NCBI GenBank assembly: GCA_024811115.1
Contig: JAKOGH010001195.1
Location: 62,001 to 126,000, forward strand
Reading direction: 5' to 3'
Length of the DNA stretch: 64,000 nucleotides
Source: Terana coerulea
Lineage: Eukaryota > Basidiomycota > Agaricomycetes > Polyporales > Phanerochaetaceae
Below are positions 59,916 through 64,000 of the stretch, piece by piece; positions within the stretch are counted from its first letter, which is position 1, and each line of letters starts with the position of its first letter. The translations under genes were made by a program, and so were the position numbers. Below the pieces are notes generated by a model, which saw only the letters and a list, made by a program, of their open reading frames with translations, made no database searches and was not told the origin of the DNA.

Positions 59916-61571
59916 GTGGAACGGGTAGACGCTGACTTGACCGAGCTGCCCGAGAGCCCCTGCTCACAAGCGCTGACCATAATTTATGCTTGCCTGCGAG
60001 TCGCGACCACCGTCACTGTCAACCTCTGCGGGCGGGACCGTACCCGATTACACTACGAATGTTTTCCAAACGCTGCGACTGAGCCTCCACTATGTCTTCA
60101 TGAAGAGCGACAGTCTTGTCGCTCATGAGTCCGATGGCCCGCTCAACATCATAGTACGCAAAGTCGGCTGGAGCCATCGCCGTGCTCACCCCTCCTCCTG
60201 AGGCCTAAGGGTCAAGTTTCTGTGGTGTACTTTGACAGGAAAGTTGAGGGAATAGGTCGGAAGGGTCGTGAACGATGGTTCCAGGGGTGAGTTGTTCTAC
60301 ACGAGTGTATTTACATAAAATGTGTTATGACGCCGGAAGTGCAGGAGCTCGAGACTTCGTCATGCCACGATGGCAGATAGACAACCACGTTAGGACTCAT
60401 AAAGCACCATTGTATGCGCAGATCTTCTCGTAGCTCAAGCTTATAAGTGAGACAGACGACTGCCGCTCGCAGGAGTCTGGCTACTCTGCATGGGGGATTA
60501 GCAGGTGAGCCCGTCCCCCACGTCCTCCACGAGCCTTTCTCTCATAAGACTGTCACGCACGTCCGTCACGTAATGAAAAGACAAGACCCTGGACGTCGAT
60601 GAGGAAACAATTCAAAGTGCCATGTCCTTGAATAAATTATAGCCACAGCGCTGCGCACACTAACAAGAAATCTAGCCCGGCCGCTTTCTTTTTGTTCAAG
60701 GTCTACCTATGCATCGATCCTTGGTCGTACGTGTGCTGTTATTCACGTCTCATCTTCACCCGTTGACCTTCCGACACTTCTATCAGAGCCATCGGTATAC
60801 ATCCTTGCCAGTACATCAAAAGGCATGCCGACGACAAACAAACGCATATGATACACCGCTAGGCAGCCAAATGGGCAGATTTAAACGCTCTGCCCCACTC
60901 ACGACAGAAGTACGCTTGAGCACGCCTTATTCCAGCCTACCATTCAGAGCACAAGGTTAATGGGCGTTTCGAGGCGATTTTCAAAAGTCTGTCACACAAG
61001 GTTTGTATCAGGAACTCCGCTGACGTTTCCAGCTGATTGCATGTCGTTAGCCGCATCCTACAAAATCCCCGCCCTGCACGTTGTGGCGCTTGGTCCTGAG
61101 GCGAGGCTGCCTGTCTGGCCTTGGCAGCACTCATGCACGCCGGCACCAGCAAGAATATACCACAAACAGTAAGCGGAGGGTTCCTGGGCCGATACATCCG
61201 CTCGGGCACCCATCTGAAAGCGACCTGAGTGCGTTTATGGGTCGCTTGTGAGTGGGACTATTGCTGTGGGACAATGGTCGAGCTCTTGTTGGCTTTGGGA
61301 GGCGTTAGCAAGGTTAGTTCCACATTCCGCCCGGAGGAAGATTTTTGGGATACGGCTAACGATCTGCAATCGGTTGGAAACACATAATTACCCCCCATGA
61401 TGCTTAGGATCCCAGTTCTTCCCGGGCCGGCTTTTCCTTCGAGAAATCCAACATGCATCATGGTGATTCACGAGGCGGTGTAATGAGGGTATTAGAGCGG
61501 CTTGCACGAGCAGCGGGGAGCGAGAGTGTGGATCCTATCTGTCCTAGGCCAAGGATACTCGCCGTTCACAA
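59916..61571. other. Gene-free spacer with an imperfect inverted repeat
   Basis: No supported gene. An inverted pair of about 50 bp (61025-61072 against 61336-61383) shares the words GCAT/AGATCGTTAGCCG... and TTTCCA...GATTGCA. It may be a hairpin or a decayed foldback element. Confidence 0.4.
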
Positions 61572-62959
61572 TGCCACACGAGTTCACGTCCTACATTCTC
61601 GACAGAGATTATAGATTCTGTGCGGGTGCGCCTTCCTTTCCTCGGTTATCCATGATATATTAACGTCTTCACTTCGAACACACATTAGCGGCGGCACTGA
61701 CTTGGCTGTTATGGGATGCAATTACTAGTCTTGACCAAGAAGTGAGTAGTCGTGAACATCTACTTACTGCGACACTTATATGCTGCCTAGGTGGAATGAC
61801 TATGGCGGTGAGATAGAAACCCAAGTTTTGTCAATTTAGTAGTGTGATGACGCAAGCCCAGGCGGCCCATCGGCCGGGTTCAATGCGCATATGCTGTCAT
61901 TCGTTACGCGCCCATATTGCACGAAGCGTACGTTGCGCTGTCGGCGCAATGATGCCTTGCTGAACATCATGTTCAGGATTATCCTGGGGGTCTTGTCACG
62001 GCGCACTCCTCGAGCTTGGCGTGTCATGCATGGATTGCTTACAAGTGGACGTTTGTAGAGTTCATAGCTGTGACGGTAGAAGGAATACTCATGATTCGAG
62101 GTCAGTCAATCGTATCCTCCACCTCTCTTAGGACTTAATGACAGAACGTTATCAGTATTCGTGCTCTACAAAGAAGACCGTCTACTCAAGACGATTACTC
62201 TGGGCGTCTTCGTCGCAGAGGTGCTATGCATGATTGTCTCGCTCAGTTTCTTCATCGCGCAAGAGACGTCTACTGGCGAGTGCATCATGAGAACAGCGCC
62301 CCCTGTCTTTTCTGCCTTCTGGTCAGTTACTCTCCTCTCATTTCAAACAAGGCCTTGAACTTGGCTCAGGTTATCCTCAATCGGATTCGAGACTATGCTC
62401 TTCCTTCTCACCCTCGCAAAATACCGCTGCTGTGATCGAGAGAATCCAGAGACAGCCTTCACCCAGCGTCCCATTCTCTTCCCCCTCGTGCGAGACGGGA
62501 CTTGGACGTATGCGCTTATTTTGAGTGAGTGGACGCTGCCTACCACTTTGTCTTGAATGCACCTAACTGCACATGGTGCACTGCACAGCTGCCATGCTAC
62601 TGAGTACTCTGATGTACCGGCTCAACAACACTCTTGCGAGCGTCGGATACCAGTATGTCATTGAAATTTGTGCCTAGCCCGCTATTTATTTGGCGGACAG
62701 TTGGATTCTGGCTGTTTTGTCTTATGCCGTACGTATTCCTTCTCAACTTTAAACGATGGCTACTGTAATACTGCAACAGGGCTCCCATGTCATTCTGAAC
62801 ATCTTCCAGCTGCGTTCCCCGGACCCTATCTTTGACGGAATCCTATCGACTGTCGTGTGGGATGAAGACGAAGCCGACGCGGCCGCTCGTGCCGAACAGG
62901 GCATGCCGCCGTTTCCGACCTCAGCACGTTCAGTTGAATCCGATCAGATAAATTGTTAA
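61572..62959 (+). pseudogene. DUF6533-type membrane protein, paralog 4 (nonsense codon and 1-nt loss)
   Basis: Exons: 61572-61626, 61689-61741, 61791-61807, 61862-61927, 61977-62100, 62156-62321, 62370-62524, 62589-62652, 62701-62728, 62780-62959. Exon sizes 55-53-17-66-124-166-155-64-28 match the other paralogs. Signature: ALTWLLWDAITSLDQE, VIRYAPILHE, VLYKEDRLLKTITLG, LVRDGTWTYALI, MLLSTLMYRLNN and GSHVILNIFQLR. The 17-nt exon contains TGA (61797-61799; VE-stop-LWR where others have VECIW). Exon 5 is one base short of 125, breaking frame before ACHAWIAYKWTFVEF. Splice sites are intact. It reads as a recent pseudogene unless both are base-call errors. Confidence 0.75.
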
Positions 62960-63486
62960 ACGACCGTAGTCCGCGGCGGCGCGGCCGCATTGGCATCAGG
63001 GAATGTGTATTGTAACTGTGAGAAGACGTGTAACACGACTCTTTCACTGCGGCCTGTCCCTTCCAGACCCTCACATGATTCGCCGAAGCGCCGCCGCATG
63101 CTCGTGAAATCGACCCTGGTGTGTGTATCTTTCCGCTGCGGAATTTGTTTTGTCTGAATCTGGTCTACGGCTTCACGGAACAGCTTGCGGCGGCGGCACG
63201 CCGCACGGCTTGTACTCCTTCCACGCAGGACTAGCGCGCTTGACAGCCAGCTTGGACAATACCAGCGTGAACGTGCCCGATGGCAATGTGGCTCCCAAGA
63301 ACAGAGACAGGTCGGCAAATTACCTTTGCCCACAATGTCCGAGTTTCGGACGTTGATGTGAGCCAAGTCGGTCACCATTAGAAGGGCGTTCAATGACCGG
63401 TCAGTTCCTGATATCCTGAACACGCCACCGGCTCGTGTACTTGTTTTCTCCTCGTGTCGAACAGAAAAAATTAGAGTGATTGGCAC
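62956..63486 (-). other. Unassigned 176-codon open frame
   Basis: A continuous minus-strand frame whose TAA overlaps the stop of DUF6533 paralog 4 in a shared TTAA. It has an SxLNALLMVTDLAH-like stretch and an Arg-rich middle but no recognised domain. It could be a chance frame or a piece of a spliced gene with another frame in its second half. Confidence 0.25.
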
Positions 63487-63565
63487 CGTGATAGGGTTGG
63501 CTACCCGAAGTCCGTCTTAAGGCTTCGACCGACATGAAAATCATCTGGACACAGCACTTCCCCCG

Positions 63566-64000
63566 ATGCACACAGAAATCGGTTCCCTATGCAGCTATAC
63601 ACTCCCTCACGAAATTACGATCCTGGAGTCCCAAAGGGATCACCTGATATGCGCTAGTACGTCTTGCAATTCAGGCTATCGTCTGTGCTTACGGATATGT
63701 GAATCTTGGACCAGTTGCTGCGCTTGCGTGGATGATTTGGGACACCGTTATCAACTTCAACGACGAGGTAAGCACGAGCGTTATGCTCGCCAAATAGACC
63801 CCAACCCCAAACTTACCTGACTCCCTGACGCTGGTGTAGGTGAAATGTTTGTGGCGGTAAGACCTTTCTTCCAGAAGTCTTGACGAATATCTGAGGAGTT
63901 TCGTGGAACAGAGGCCCTCCCAAATGGGTGAAATGGATATACGCCCTCATTCGATACGTTCCTATTCTCCACACAATGTAAGCTGGGAACTATCTTGTCT
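63566..64000 (+). CDS. DUF6533-type multi-pass membrane protein, paralog 5 (cut by right edge)
   Basis: First four exons visible: 63566-63656, 63715-63767 (53 nt), 63840-63856 (17 nt), 63912-63977 (66 nt), then a GTAAGC donor at 63978. Signature: ALAWMIWDTVINFNDEVKCLW and WVKWIYALIRYVPILHT. The frame is open so far. The exon sizes place it firmly in the same family as the four other copies. It follows paralog 4 in tandem on plus. The rest lies outside the window. Confidence 0.82.

Overview
The window reads as nuclear DNA of a filamentous basidiomycete, most likely a polypore-type agaricomycete. Genes are packed with many 45-80 nt GT-AG introns, and the gene set is fungal: a CHS7 chitin-synthase chaperone, a Pcl-type cyclin, two FunK1-type kinases, a DUF6533 membrane-protein family, LysM proteins, a heterotrimeric G-alpha subunit and a P450 with a CYP512-like heme loop. 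No bacterial operon, CRISPR array or convincing tRNA/rRNA gene was seen.

Layout. 1-929 is the 5' part of a cyclin gene (minus), running off the left edge. 930-7297 is gene-poor, GC-rich DNA holding one sharply defined Mutator-like miniature transposon (4558-5227: near-identical 113/114-bp inverted ends, 9-bp target duplication). 7298-17410 is a compact housekeeping block: CHS7, an adenosine-deaminase-like N6-methyl-AMP deaminase, a short-chain dehydrogenase, a GPALPP/DUF3752 protein, a branched-chain aminotransferase and phosphatidylserine decarboxylase. 18850-30430 is accessory: FunK1 kinase copy A, three tandem DUF6533 genes (the middle one with a nonsense codon) and a LysM protein. 31180-33368 is TRM2.

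33.6-39.3 kb is rich in repeats: a 1.8-kb dispersed element carrying a recurring 16-bp motif, a gene fragment split by a 1660-bp transposon with 484-bp inverted ends, and a second LysM gene made by segmental duplication. 41649-43312 is a G-alpha gene whose last junction is best explained by a one-nucleotide exon. 43.3-47.9 kb shows no gene. 47933-49368 is a seven-helix-type membrane protein and 50597-52727 a P450. 53.1-64 kb is accessory again: a truncated repeat copy, FunK1 copy B in inverted orientation with its 5' flank, a third repeat copy, a degenerate DUF6533 gene and the start of a fifth DUF6533 gene cut by the right edge.

How genes relate. The housekeeping genes act in separate pathways (cell-wall chitin, nucleotide salvage, amino-acid and phospholipid synthesis, tRNA modification) and show no functional cluster. 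The accessory part is a duplicating island: FunK1 kinases, DUF6533 proteins, LysM proteins and the 1.8-kb repeat each occur two to five times here. A technical point matters for reading it: at least eight otherwise good genes need a single +1/-1 correction, mostly at 3-5-base homopolymers, which looks like uncorrected long-read indels rather than mass pseudogenisation. All product names come from reading translated sequence by eye; no database search was run.
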